From: Gammaproteobacteria bacterium UBA7310
GTDB taxonomy: Bacteria; Pseudomonadota; Gammaproteobacteria; Pseudomonadales; Ketobacteraceae
DNA length: 64,000 bases
Direction: 5' to 3'
Assembly: GCA_002471665.1 (NCBI GenBank)
Contig: DKQK01000071.1
Location: 62,001 to 126,000 of the forward strand
Position 1 is the first letter of the stretch. Each line of letters begins with the position of its first letter. The notes below the pieces were generated by a model that had not been told where the DNA came from, searched no databases, and saw only the letters and a list, made by a program, of their open reading frames with translations. This document shows, in pieces, positions 44,386 through 51,781 of this stretch. The position numbers and the translations under genes are program-made.

Positions 44386-44991
44386 ATGTGGTTTATTTTT
44401 CGGTTTATCGTTGCCCTGCACATTCAGAAGATCAAGCCAACCCAATCCCTGCTCGACTGGGTGTTGGTGCCCTATCGGTGCATGCCCTGGGATCTGGATG
44501 CCAATATGCACATGAACAACGTAAAGTATTTAAAGTACCTGGAACGGAGCCGGGTTGAGCACATGATTCACACTCCCTGGCTGCAGGAAATGCATGGCCG
44601 GGGCTACAAGGCGCTGATCGCCAACACCGAAATCAGCTACGTGAAGGAGATCAAACCGTTCCAACGATTCAAGGCCGAGACCCGCATCAGCAGCTGGGAT
44701 GAAAAGTACATCTACATCGAGCAGCTCTTTACCCACCGTGACACCGTCTTCACTGCGGCGGTGATCCGTATGGCCATGGTCAGCATCAAAAGCGGCCAGC
44801 GGGCATCCCCCGCCAGGGCATTTGAAGACATTCTGCCCGGTGTGATGCCACCGCCGTTGCCTGACAGCGCCCGCCACCTCAATCTGCTGGTGCAGGCGCA
44901 ACGCAGTGAAACCCAGGCCATCGCCGCTGCCCATGCCGACGTCGATGCAGCCCCAAACCACAAAGACTCCCGCATGCAAAAGAAGACTTAG
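44386..44991 (+). CDS. hotdog-fold acyl-CoA thioesterase-like protein
   Basis: A protein of 201 aa: a short N-terminal hydrophobic stretch (MWFIFRFIVALHI), then a single hotdog domain with YRCMPWDLDANMHMNNVKYLKYLERSR, where D-x-N-x-HMNN is the 4HBT active-site motif. EISYVKEIKPFQRF follows as the central strand. The last 45 residues are Ala/Gln-rich and probably disordered. The domain resembles THEM6/DSCD75 thioesterases. It sits between the quinone oxidoreductase and enoyl-CoA hydratase genes and could release acids from acyl-CoA. Confidence 0.82.
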   Translation: MWFIFRFIVALHIQKIKPTQSLLDWVLVPYRCMPWDLDANMHMNNVKYLKYLERSRVEHMIHTPWLQEMHGRGYKALIANTEISYVKEIKPFQRFKAETRISSWDEKYIYIEQLFTHRDTVFTAAVIRMAMVSIKSGQRASPARAFEDILPGVMPPPLPDSARHLNLLVQAQRSETQAIAAAHADVDAAPNHKDSRMQKKT

Positions 44992-45002
44992 GAAACCACC
45001 CA

Positions 45003-45773
45003 ATGACCGATCAAATACGCACAGAGGTTCAAGGCAACATCATCATCATTCGCCTGAACCGGGCTGACAAGAAAAACGCCCTTACCGGGGATATGTACAA
45101 CGGCATTTCCGATGCTCTGGATCAACTTGAAAACGACCCGGGCCTGCGCGCCGGTGTTATTACCGGAACGGAAGATTGCTTTACCGCCGGCAATGACCTG
45201 GTGGACTTTCTCAACAGTTCCGGTATCGGCGGTGAATCACCGGTGGGCCGTTTCCTGCGTACGCTGCCTCACCTGAGTAAGCCGCTGGTGGCTGCGGTCA
45301 ACGGCCCTGCGGTGGGTGTGGGCACCACCATGCTGATGCACTGTGATCTGGTGTACGCCGCACCCGGCGCCAAATTCCAGATGCCGTTCGCTACCCTGGG
45401 TCTGTGCCCGGAAGCAGGCTCCAGCCTGCTGTTCCCTCAACTGATCGGCTATCGCAAAGCCGCCCGGCTGTTAATGCTGTGCGAAATGTTCGGTGCCGAA
45501 GAAGCGGTAGAGATGGGCATTGCCAATGAAGTGGTGGCGGCAGAAGAGTACCAGGCCCTGGCCATCACCAAGGCCGAACAACTGGCAAAACTGCCGCCGC
45601 GTTCCATTCGGGTCACCAAACAGCTACTGCGCAAGGGCAATGAAGAACAGTTGCGGGCGATTATGAAGCTGGAAGAAGACTACTTTACCGAGATGTTGCA
45701 GGGCGCTGAAGCCAAAGAAGCATTCAGCGCGTTTTTGGAAAAGCGCAAACCCGACTTTTCCCAGTTCAGCTAA
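45003..45773 (+). CDS. enoyl-CoA hydratase/isomerase family protein
   Basis: A crotonase of 256 aa: ADKKNALTGDMYNGI and ITGTEDCFTAGNDLVDFL contain the first oxyanion-hole segment, and AAVNGPAVGVGTTMLMHCDLVYAAPGAKFQMPF the second with VGVGTT. ALCPEAGSS-like GLCPEAGSSLLFPQLIG shows the isomerase/hydratase loop with one clear Glu, so delta-isomerase as well as hydratase activity is possible. It ends the three-gene cluster and is followed by a strong bidirectional terminator. Together with the divergent dehydrogenase it suggests unsaturated or branched acyl-CoA breakdown. Confidence 0.88.
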   Translation: MTDQIRTEVQGNIIIIRLNRADKKNALTGDMYNGISDALDQLENDPGLRAGVITGTEDCFTAGNDLVDFLNSSGIGGESPVGRFLRTLPHLSKPLVAAVNGPAVGVGTTMLMHCDLVYAAPGAKFQMPFATLGLCPEAGSSLLFPQLIGYRKAARLLMLCEMFGAEEAVEMGIANEVVAAEEYQALAITKAEQLAKLPPRSIRVTKQLLRKGNEEQLRAIMKLEEDYFTEMLQGAEAKEAFSAFLEKRKPDFSQFS

Positions 45774-45794
45774 TTCCGGGTTAATGCGAAAGCG

Positions 45795-45838
45795 GCAACA
45801 ATAATAAAGGGGCGCTGCCGCCCCTTTATTATTGTTGC
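45795..45838. terminator. bidirectional terminator with 20-bp perfect stem
   Basis: Arms 45795-45814 and 45819-45838 are perfect reverse complements with a CTGC loop. The A/T-rich outer half serves as the T-tract for both the enoyl-CoA hydratase (plus) and YceI (minus) genes. Confidence 0.9.
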
Positions 45839-45851
45839 GCCGGATCACCTG

Positions 45852-46442
45852 CTACTGTCTGATCCCTTCCACGGAAATATAGATATCCACCACCTCGGAA
45901 GCCGGGCCAAGGTTGTAATCAATGCCAAAATCCTTCAGTTTTAATTGGGTTGTCGCCTCAAAACCCTGCCGGTAGCCACCCCAGGGGTCTTTGCCGCCGC
46001 CAATGTATTCAGCGTCCAAAGTCACCGGTTTGGTCACCCCCTTAAGTGTGAAGTCACCCGTAATCTTTGCGGTTTTCTCACCGGTTTTTTCGACACGGGT
46101 ACTGACAAAAGTCGCCTCCGGGTATTTTTCCACCTCGAAAAAATCCTTGCCGCGTAAATGCTTGTCCCGCTCACCGTGGTTGGAATCCACGCTGGCAACA
46201 TCAATGGTCACCTTGACTTTAGAGTTCTCAATATTTTTCTGATCCAGTACAAACTCACCGTCAAAGGTATTAAAGCGACCCAACAGCCAACTGAATCCCA
46301 GATGCTGGATCTTGAACTGGATAAAGGCATGGCTGCCTTCGGTATCCATTTTATAAGTCTCCGCTGCCTGCGCCATGCCGGAGGTCAGCAGGGCGAATCC
46401 CACTACCACCAACCCCAGTGAAGAACGTACATTGCGTTTCAT
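45852..46442 (-). CDS. YceI family periplasmic protein
   Basis: A protein of 196 aa with a signal peptide ending MAQA-AE near residue 26, then the YceI lipocalin-like barrel: GSHAFIQFKIQHLGFSWLLGRFNTFDG and FTLKGVTKPVTLDAEYIGGGKDPWGG are family marks. YceI-like proteins bind isoprenoids such as ubiquinone-8. The partner cytochrome b561 is encoded 16 bases upstream on the same strand, a common pair. Intact. Confidence 0.93.
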   Translation of the reverse strand: MKRNVRSSLGLVVVGFALLTSGMAQAAETYKMDTEGSHAFIQFKIQHLGFSWLLGRFNTFDGEFVLDQKNIENSKVKVTIDVASVDSNHGERDKHLRGKDFFEVEKYPEATFVSTRVEKTGEKTAKITGDFTLKGVTKPVTLDAEYIGGGKDPWGGYRQGFEATTQLKLKDFGIDYNLGPASEVVDIYISVEGIRQ

Positions 46443-46458
46443 AGTTTGCTCCTTTTGG

Positions 46459-47007
46459 TCATTGACCCTTGATGTAAACCATACGTATCAGCGTTGAATC
46501 CCGATCGACAAAATGATGCTTGAACGCCGCCAGGGCGTGCACAGTGGCCAGTCCGATCAGCCCCCATGCCGTCCACAGATGCAGGCTGCCTGCCCAATCG
46601 GCAAGGGCGGGGGACAACTCAAACAAGCCCGGCAACAGGGTCCACCCAAAGGCACTCAGGTCACTGCCTTCAGCAGTGGAAATCAGGTAGCCCGTGAGCG
46701 GAAGCAGTAACAACAGCAGATACAGTGCCCAATGTACACTGCGGGCAGCCGCCACCTGCCAGCCGGCTGCCGCCAGAATCGTTGGGGAACGGGATAATAT
46801 TCGCCATAGAATGCGCGCCAAGCTCAGTACGGCCAGCACCACCCCGAACAATTTATGCCACTGAGGCAGCTCGTGATAGAGGGGATCATAGTAGGTCAGG
46901 TCCACCATGTAGAGCCCCACCCCAAACAGCGCCGCCACCAGCAGAAAGGACAACCAATGCAACACAATACTGACCACGCCGTACTGAGTTTCGGTGTTGA
47001 TAAACAT
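46459..47007 (-). CDS. cytochrome b561
   Basis: A protein of 182 aa with four TM helices and His pairs for two haems: QYGVVSIVLHWLSFLL in helix 1 and PLYHELPQWHKLFGVVLAVL before helix 2, with WALYLLLLLLPLTGYLIS and the final HALAAFKHHFVDRD. This is the bacterial cytochrome b561 family of membrane diheme electron carriers, likely linking quinol to a periplasmic acceptor with YceI. Its start at 47007 has no clear ribosome site. Cotranscription with yceI is likely. Confidence 0.93.
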   Translation of the reverse strand: MFINTETQYGVVSIVLHWLSFLLVAALFGVGLYMVDLTYYDPLYHELPQWHKLFGVVLAVLSLARILWRILSRSPTILAAAGWQVAAARSVHWALYLLLLLLPLTGYLISTAEGSDLSAFGWTLLPGLFELSPALADWAGSLHLWTAWGLIGLATVHALAAFKHHFVDRDSTLIRMVYIKGQ

Positions 47008-47302
47008 GACTGTGCACCCCGGTTGATTGACCCCACAAGCATCCCGTCCACCTTGGACACAATCAAATGAGAATGGTTCTGCTTACCATAAAAATAAACA
47101 TTATCCCATAACTATCAATTAGTTACGGAAAAACTTCAGCAGCACACTTGCATTAATTGGTACTTTTTCACAATTTCATTGATCTATATTCGGTAGAAAA
47201 TTTCATCAATCAGAGGACAATAGAACCGATCGGCGAAACGCTGGAGACAGTGATTGTCTTGGTCTTACTCCCGGCACAGGGAGCCAAGTTAAGGATTGCA
47301 CC

Positions 47303-47707
47303 ATGAACTTCAAGTCTATAACCGCGAGCTGGGCCATTGCCCTGTGCCTGTTGGGAATTTTCAGCCTGGTGAAACAACCGACCTTGGGCGAGAGCGCCGA
47401 CGAATCCGTGATCAAGGTGCCACAGGAAAAAGCGCCCAAAAATGAAGAGCAGCTCAGCGAGCTGGAAGCCCGGGTATGGTGTGCACTGGATGGTCATCAG
47501 ATAGCGCAAGTCCGTTTCAACGGTCAGCTGCATTCCCTGCAGGGCGCCATGGCAATCGCCCCTGAGTGGGATGGGAATGAGCTGACTGAGAACCAGGCGA
47601 AACTGATCAAACCCTGCATACAGCAGCGACTGCAGCATCTGACTGCCAACACACCGGGCCAACATCAGGAAGAGCCGGTACTGGCCTATCTGTTCACCCA
47701 GATTTAA
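47303..47707 (+). CDS. hypothetical exported protein
   Basis: A protein of 134 aa, not recognised. It begins with a short signal or anchor (ITASWAIALCLLGIFSLV) with AAGGA nine bases before ATG 47303. The rest is soluble, Glu/Gln-rich and has two Cys (WCALD, KPCIQQ) that may pair. Coding structure is sound: the frame is intact and it begins near a good Shine-Dalgarno. It is alone on the plus strand and convergent with the ferredoxin-reductase-like gene. Confidence 0.6.
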   Translation: MNFKSITASWAIALCLLGIFSLVKQPTLGESADESVIKVPQEKAPKNEEQLSELEARVWCALDGHQIAQVRFNGQLHSLQGAMAIAPEWDGNELTENQAKLIKPCIQQRLQHLTANTPGQHQEEPVLAYLFTQI

Positions 47708-47724
47708 CAGGCGTTCCGTCGCCC

Positions 47725-48879
47725 TCAGGTAGTGGGCAACTTCACCACCACCGATTCGGTGGGATAGGCAATACACCCCAACACATAACCGTTTTTGGCA
47801 TCGTCGATGGATAGCGAGTTGGGCTCGTCCATCAGCACCATTCCCGATTTGATTTTGATCTTGCAGGTCTGACAGTTACCCACTGTGCATTTCTGCGGGA
47901 TATTCACGCCGTTGCGGCGAGCAGTCTCCAGCAAGGTCTCCACCTGTTTTTGCCGCACCCGCACGGTGTTCCCCAGCACGGTGGACGGAAGGAAGGTAAT
48001 GGAGCGCGGTTTCAATTCATCCGATATCAGGCGCGCGGGGGGCGAACTGAAGGTTTCAATGTGGATGCGGGATTCCGAGATCCCGGCACTGTGGAACGCT
48101 TCGGTGCACTTACTGACCAAACCATAGGGGCCGCAGATATAGAACAGTGCACTGGAAGGATCGGATAGACGCGACAGTATTTTTTCCCCGTTGAGGCGGC
48201 GGTACGGGTCATGGCCATCCCCTTCCCGACGGGTGAATTGAAACCGTACCGACAGGCCCGGGTGTTCTTTTTCCAGTCTTTGCAGCTGGCGGTAGAAAAT
48301 TGCCTGCTCCTGATTGCGGCAGGCGTAAATCAACTGAATTTGCGCCATCGGGTTTTTACCCAACAGATCCTTGATCAGAGAATACAGGGGTACAATCCCA
48401 ACGCCGGCCGCCACCATCACGTAGCGCTGATCTTCCGGATGGGTGGTGGGCGCCACAAAATCCCCCATAGGGTCATCGATAAAGAAGTGATCTCCCACCC
48501 GTAGCGAACTGTAAAAATGGGAGGAGACACGGCCATGAAAGATACGCTGCACGGTAATCGCGTAGCGGTTTTCATCCGGGGAGCTGGAAAACGAGTAACA
48601 ACGCTGAAAGATGGTCGGCCCCACCGGCAGCGATATGGTCACGCACTGCCCGGCTTTATAATTGAGGCGATACCCTTCTGTCAGTTCAAACTCAACCGTC
48701 ACTGCACGGGAAGTTTCCCGGCGCACTCCGGTCACAACGGCTTCGTAGGCGTTTTCCATCAAGGTGGACGTGCTGCGAGGCACGGCATCCTGGCGGCGGG
48801 ACAGCGGCAGTGCCCGACTGACCCGCTGCAACAGGCGCGCAGGCAACGTCTGGTTGATGGTTTTTGAAATCCGGTTCAC
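47725..48879 (-). CDS. ferredoxin-NAD(P)H reductase with C-terminal [2Fe-2S] domain
   Basis: A protein of 384 aa with FAD domain (QRCYSFSSSPD, RxYS motif), NAD(P) domain (VMVAAGVGIVPLYSLIKD and FYICGPYGLV) and a plant-type ferredoxin tail: Cys331, Cys336, Cys339 and Cys369 (C-x4-C-x2-C-x29-C). This is the PaaE/KshB/hybrid-reductase arrangement that passes electrons from NAD(P)H to an oxygenase or desaturase. The oxygenase partner is not adjacent. The GTG start at 48879 is preceded by GGGAAA; an ATG 40 codons later is the alternative. Confidence 0.88.
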   Translation of the reverse strand: MNRISKTINQTLPARLLQRVSRALPLSRRQDAVPRSTSTLMENAYEAVVTGVRRETSRAVTVEFELTEGYRLNYKAGQCVTISLPVGPTIFQRCYSFSSSPDENRYAITVQRIFHGRVSSHFYSSLRVGDHFFIDDPMGDFVAPTTHPEDQRYVMVAAGVGIVPLYSLIKDLLGKNPMAQIQLIYACRNQEQAIFYRQLQRLEKEHPGLSVRFQFTRREGDGHDPYRRLNGEKILSRLSDPSSALFYICGPYGLVSKCTEAFHSAGISESRIHIETFSSPPARLISDELKPRSITFLPSTVLGNTVRVRQKQVETLLETARRNGVNIPQKCTVGNCQTCKIKIKSGMVLMDEPNSLSIDDAKNGYVLGCIAYPTESVVVKLPTT

Positions 48880-49023
48880 AACGATTTCCCAAGTGCGAGC
48901 ATTAACAACCGATCAACGGGCATTAAATCATATTACTGCACAGCATTACCATGCGCTTAATCAGCAAAAGCCCAGCAAATATGGGCAAGATCAACTATAA
49001 ATGAAAATAAAGGAAGGAATACC

Positions 49024-49359
49024 ATGGCATATGATCCCAATGACCCACTGTACAAGATGCTGCAGGATGAAGACATCAAAGCGTTCAACGCTGCCCGCCA
49101 GGCCGGTAAAACGGTGGACCTGCAGGGCGCATTGTTTCGCGGTATTGACCTGCGCAACATGAACGCGGATGGCTTGAATATGCAGGATGCCTACTTACGC
49201 GGCGCGGATCTGCGCGGGGTTGATCTCAGGAATACGCAACTGGAAGGCGCCAGCCTCTGTGATGCCAAGATCTCCGGCTGTTATTTTCCCAAAGAACTGA
49301 GCGCTGAAGAGATTCGGCTGTCGCAGGAAAAGGGTACCCGGTTGCGCTATTCACGCTAA
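49024..49359 (+). CDS. pentapeptide repeat protein
   Basis: A small protein of 111 aa with repeats in the middle: ADGLN, AYLRG, ADLRG, VDLRN, TQLEG, ASLCD, AKISG form about eight A(D/N)LxX-type pentapeptides, enough for two turns of a right-handed quadrilateral helix. An N-terminal helical part and a charged tail flank it. AAGGAAGG lies just before the ATG. Function unknown; some pentapeptide proteins mimic DNA and shield gyrase, but this one is too short to claim that. Confidence 0.8.
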   Translation: MAYDPNDPLYKMLQDEDIKAFNAARQAGKTVDLQGALFRGIDLRNMNADGLNMQDAYLRGADLRGVDLRNTQLEGASLCDAKISGCYFPKELSAEEIRLSQEKGTRLRYSR

Positions 49360-49380
49360 GGGAAACGGCGACCCCAGGGA

Positions 49381-49695
49381 TTATTCATCCCAGAAACGCC
49401 GCAGCTGAAACGCGCAGTATCCAAGGGCAAACAACAGGTTGATCACAATACTGTTACGTACCGTATTGGAAAGCTGCTGCGGGGTCATGATGTCCTTGGC
49501 CAGGTGGGAGTCCGGCAGCCCCCACAGGGACAGCGCCACCATGATGGCGGCGATCACGAAAACCCCCGCAATCATCCCCACAAAGGCTTTGCCACGATTC
49601 AACCATTGTCGTATGGCGGCGTATTCGATAAAGCCATTGAGCGCGCTGCACAGTACCCAGGTCAACAAGAGCGAGCCCACCAGATAACCAGCCAT
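49381..49695 (-). CDS. small membrane protein of unknown function
   Basis: A 104-aa protein with three predicted helices: MAGYLVGSLLLTWVLCSALNGF, AFVGMIAGVFVIAAIMVALSLW and NSIVINLLFALGYCAFQL. I do not recognise the family. Its ATG shares one base with the prfC stop (TGATG), so it is translated with PrfC. A role linked to translation is not indicated by the sequence. Confidence 0.7.
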   Translation of the reverse strand: MAGYLVGSLLLTWVLCSALNGFIEYAAIRQWLNRGKAFVGMIAGVFVIAAIMVALSLWGLPDSHLAKDIMTPQQLSNTVRNSIVINLLFALGYCAFQLRRFWDE

Positions 49696-51281
49696 CAGTG
49701 CTCCCGTGTTTGCGTGAATTCAACATCCGGCCAACGCTCCATGGTCAACTCCAGATTGACCCGGGTGGGCGCCAGATAGGTCAGGTAGCCACCGCCGTCC
49801 AGCGCCAGATTATCGTGGCACTTGCGCTTGAAATCTTCCAGCATCCTGGCATCGCTGCAGTAGACCCAGCGTGCGGTGGCAACGTTAATATTATCGTAGG
49901 CACATTCCACTTTGTATTCGTCCTTAAGCCGGTAGGCAACCACATCGAATTGCAACACCCCCACTGCCCCCACAATAACATCATTGTTGCGCAAGGGCAT
50001 AAACACCTGGGTGGCCCCCTCTTCCGACAGCTGCTTGATGCCTTTCTGCAGTTGCTTGCTTTTCAACGGGTCTTTCAACTGTACACGGCGAAACAGCTCC
50101 GGAGCAAAGTGGGGAATGCCCTGAAAACTCATGGTCTCTCCGCTGGTGAAGGTATCCCCAATCTGAATGGTGCCATGGTTGTGCAGGCCAATAATATCCC
50201 CCGGCCAGGCATCCTCCAGGTGAGCACGCTCTCCGGCCCGGAAAGTGAGCGCATCGGAGATACGCACGTCTTTTCCAAGCCGCACATGGCGCATTTTCAT
50301 GCCTTTTTCATAGTGACCGGAGCACACCCGCATAAAGGCAATTCGATCCCGGTGTTTAGGATCCATATTGGCCTGGATCTTAAATACGAAGCCGGAAAAC
50401 GCCTCGTCGGTGGCCTCCACTTTGCGGGTGTCGGTAGCCCGCGATTGCGGCGACGGAGCCCAGCTCACCAGGCCATCCAGCAAATGGTCCACGCCAAAAT
50501 TACCCAGCGCCGTACCAAAAAACACCGGCGTCAGTTTCCCTTCCAGAAAGGCCTGCAGATTGAACTCATGACTGGCACCCTGCACCAGCTCAAGCTCCTC
50601 CCGCAGGTCATTGGCCAGGTCACCCACGGCCTCATCCAGCTCCGGATTATTCAGCCCCTTGATGGCACGCACTTCCTGAATGGTATGGCCCTGGCCGGTG
50701 CGGTACAGGTAGGTGGTGTCCTGATACAGGTTATAAACCCCTTTGAACAGCTTACCCATGCCGATGGGCCAGGTGATGGGCGCGCAGTCAATGTTGAGGA
50801 TACGCTCTATTTCATCCAGCAAATCGATGGGGTCACGGATATCCCGGTCAAGTTTATTGATGAACGACAGAATGGGCGTATCCCGCAGGCGGCAGACATC
50901 CATCAACTTGATGGTGCGGGGCTCCACCCCCTTGGCGCCATCAATCACCATCAGGGCGGAATCCACGGCAGTCAGGGTGCGGTAGGTATCTTCGGAAAAG
51001 TCTTCGTGGCCCGGGGTGTCCAGCAGATTGACAATACAGTCCTTGTAGGGAAACTGCATGACCGAGGTGGTCACGGAAATACCCCGCTCCTTTTCCATTT
51101 CCATCCAGTCAGAGGTGGCATGACGGTCGGAACCACGGCCTTTTACCGTTCCCGCCACCTGGATCTGGTTGCCGTAAAGCAGCAGCTTCTCCGTCATGGT
51201 GGTTTTACCCGCATCCGGGTGGGAGATGATAGCAAACGTACGTCTGCTATTGATTTCGTTTAGAAATTCGGCACTTGCCAT
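49695..51281 (-). CDS. prfC: peptide chain release factor 3
   Basis: A translational GTPase of 528 aa: P-loop SHPDAGKTTMTEKLL, GXXX switch TVKGRGSDRHATSDWMEMEKERGISVTTSV, DTPGHEDFS, NKLDRD; C-terminal domains match RF3. It recycles RF1/RF2 after termination. The mRNA leader (51282-51354) has unusual inverted repeats, listed separately. Full length. Confidence 0.97.
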   Translation of the reverse strand: MASAEFLNEINSRRTFAIISHPDAGKTTMTEKLLLYGNQIQVAGTVKGRGSDRHATSDWMEMEKERGISVTTSVMQFPYKDCIVNLLDTPGHEDFSEDTYRTLTAVDSALMVIDGAKGVEPRTIKLMDVCRLRDTPILSFINKLDRDIRDPIDLLDEIERILNIDCAPITWPIGMGKLFKGVYNLYQDTTYLYRTGQGHTIQEVRAIKGLNNPELDEAVGDLANDLREELELVQGASHEFNLQAFLEGKLTPVFFGTALGNFGVDHLLDGLVSWAPSPQSRATDTRKVEATDEAFSGFVFKIQANMDPKHRDRIAFMRVCSGHYEKGMKMRHVRLGKDVRISDALTFRAGERAHLEDAWPGDIIGLHNHGTIQIGDTFTSGETMSFQGIPHFAPELFRRVQLKDPLKSKQLQKGIKQLSEEGATQVFMPLRNNDVIVGAVGVLQFDVVAYRLKDEYKVECAYDNINVATARWVYCSDARMLEDFKRKCHDNLALDGGGYLTYLAPTRVNLELTMERWPDVEFTQTREH

Positions 51282-51290
51282 GGTATCCGC

Positions 51291-51354
51291 GCCCCGTTTG
51301 GTACAGGCAGCTGTACCAAGTAATGAGTTGCATGCCCCATCAAACCAACGGGGC
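51291..51354 (-). promoter_or_regulatory. structured prfC leader with competing stems
   Basis: An inner hairpin TTGGTACAG/CTGTACCAA (51298-51306 and 51311-51319, 4-base loop) lies inside an outer 8-bp stem (51291-51298 with 51347-51354). GCCCC at 51334-51338 offers an alternative partner for the outer GGGGC (51350-51354). The start codon is at 51281. Confidence 0.5.
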
Positions 51355-51394
51355 GACTAAAAAAGACGCGACATTATAGCGGAAGATGGTTTGC

Positions 51395-51754
51395 CTATAA
51401 ATCGCTTACATGAAGCTGCCCGCGATACATCTGCATCTGGCAGTGAAACTCATAGACACCCTGCTCCAGCGCAGGTAACTGCACGCTTCTGGTTTTGTTC
51501 AAAGGCAATTGTTCGCTGATATTCAAGGCGGGAAACTGGACCATCTCCGCACAGGGCGAAGCGTCTTTGCGGAGGAAGCGGAGGGTCGCCGGCTGCCCTG
51601 GCGGAATCCGGATGTGAGCAGGCTGATACACGCCGTTTTCAACCACAATGACGCTGTCTTCCTGATCCAGCGCCTGACTTTGGGGTTTATACAACCAAAA
51701 CCACCAGACTATCAGCACAATCAAGGCCAGCCCGGCAATATTAACGATGATCAT
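51395..51754 (-). CDS. membrane-anchored cupredoxin domain protein
   Basis: A protein of 119 aa with an N-terminal TM helix (IVNIAGLALIVLIVWWFWLY) and a single cupredoxin domain. The ligand candidates are Cys68 in DASPCAEMVQFP, His104/Cys105 and Met107 or Met109 in EFHCQMQMYRG. This resembles the cupredoxin_1 type found beside copper ATPases. AAGGAGA is upstream of the ATG. It lies downstream of copA on the same strand, 28 bases away, so it may deliver or accept copper at the outer face of the inner membrane. Confidence 0.85.
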   Translation of the reverse strand: MIIVNIAGLALIVLIVWWFWLYKPQSQALDQEDSVIVVENGVYQPAHIRIPPGQPATLRFLRKDASPCAEMVQFPALNISEQLPLNKTRSVQLPALEQGVYEFHCQMQMYRGQLHVSDL

Positions 51755-51781
51755 AAAGCTCTCCTTTTTCGCCGCAGGCGG

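Noticed and set aside
49698..51263. Long open frame (about 521 codons) antisense to prfC
   Set aside because: It mirrors the full prfC reading frame, its composition is His/Gln-rich without any domain, and prfC is certain.
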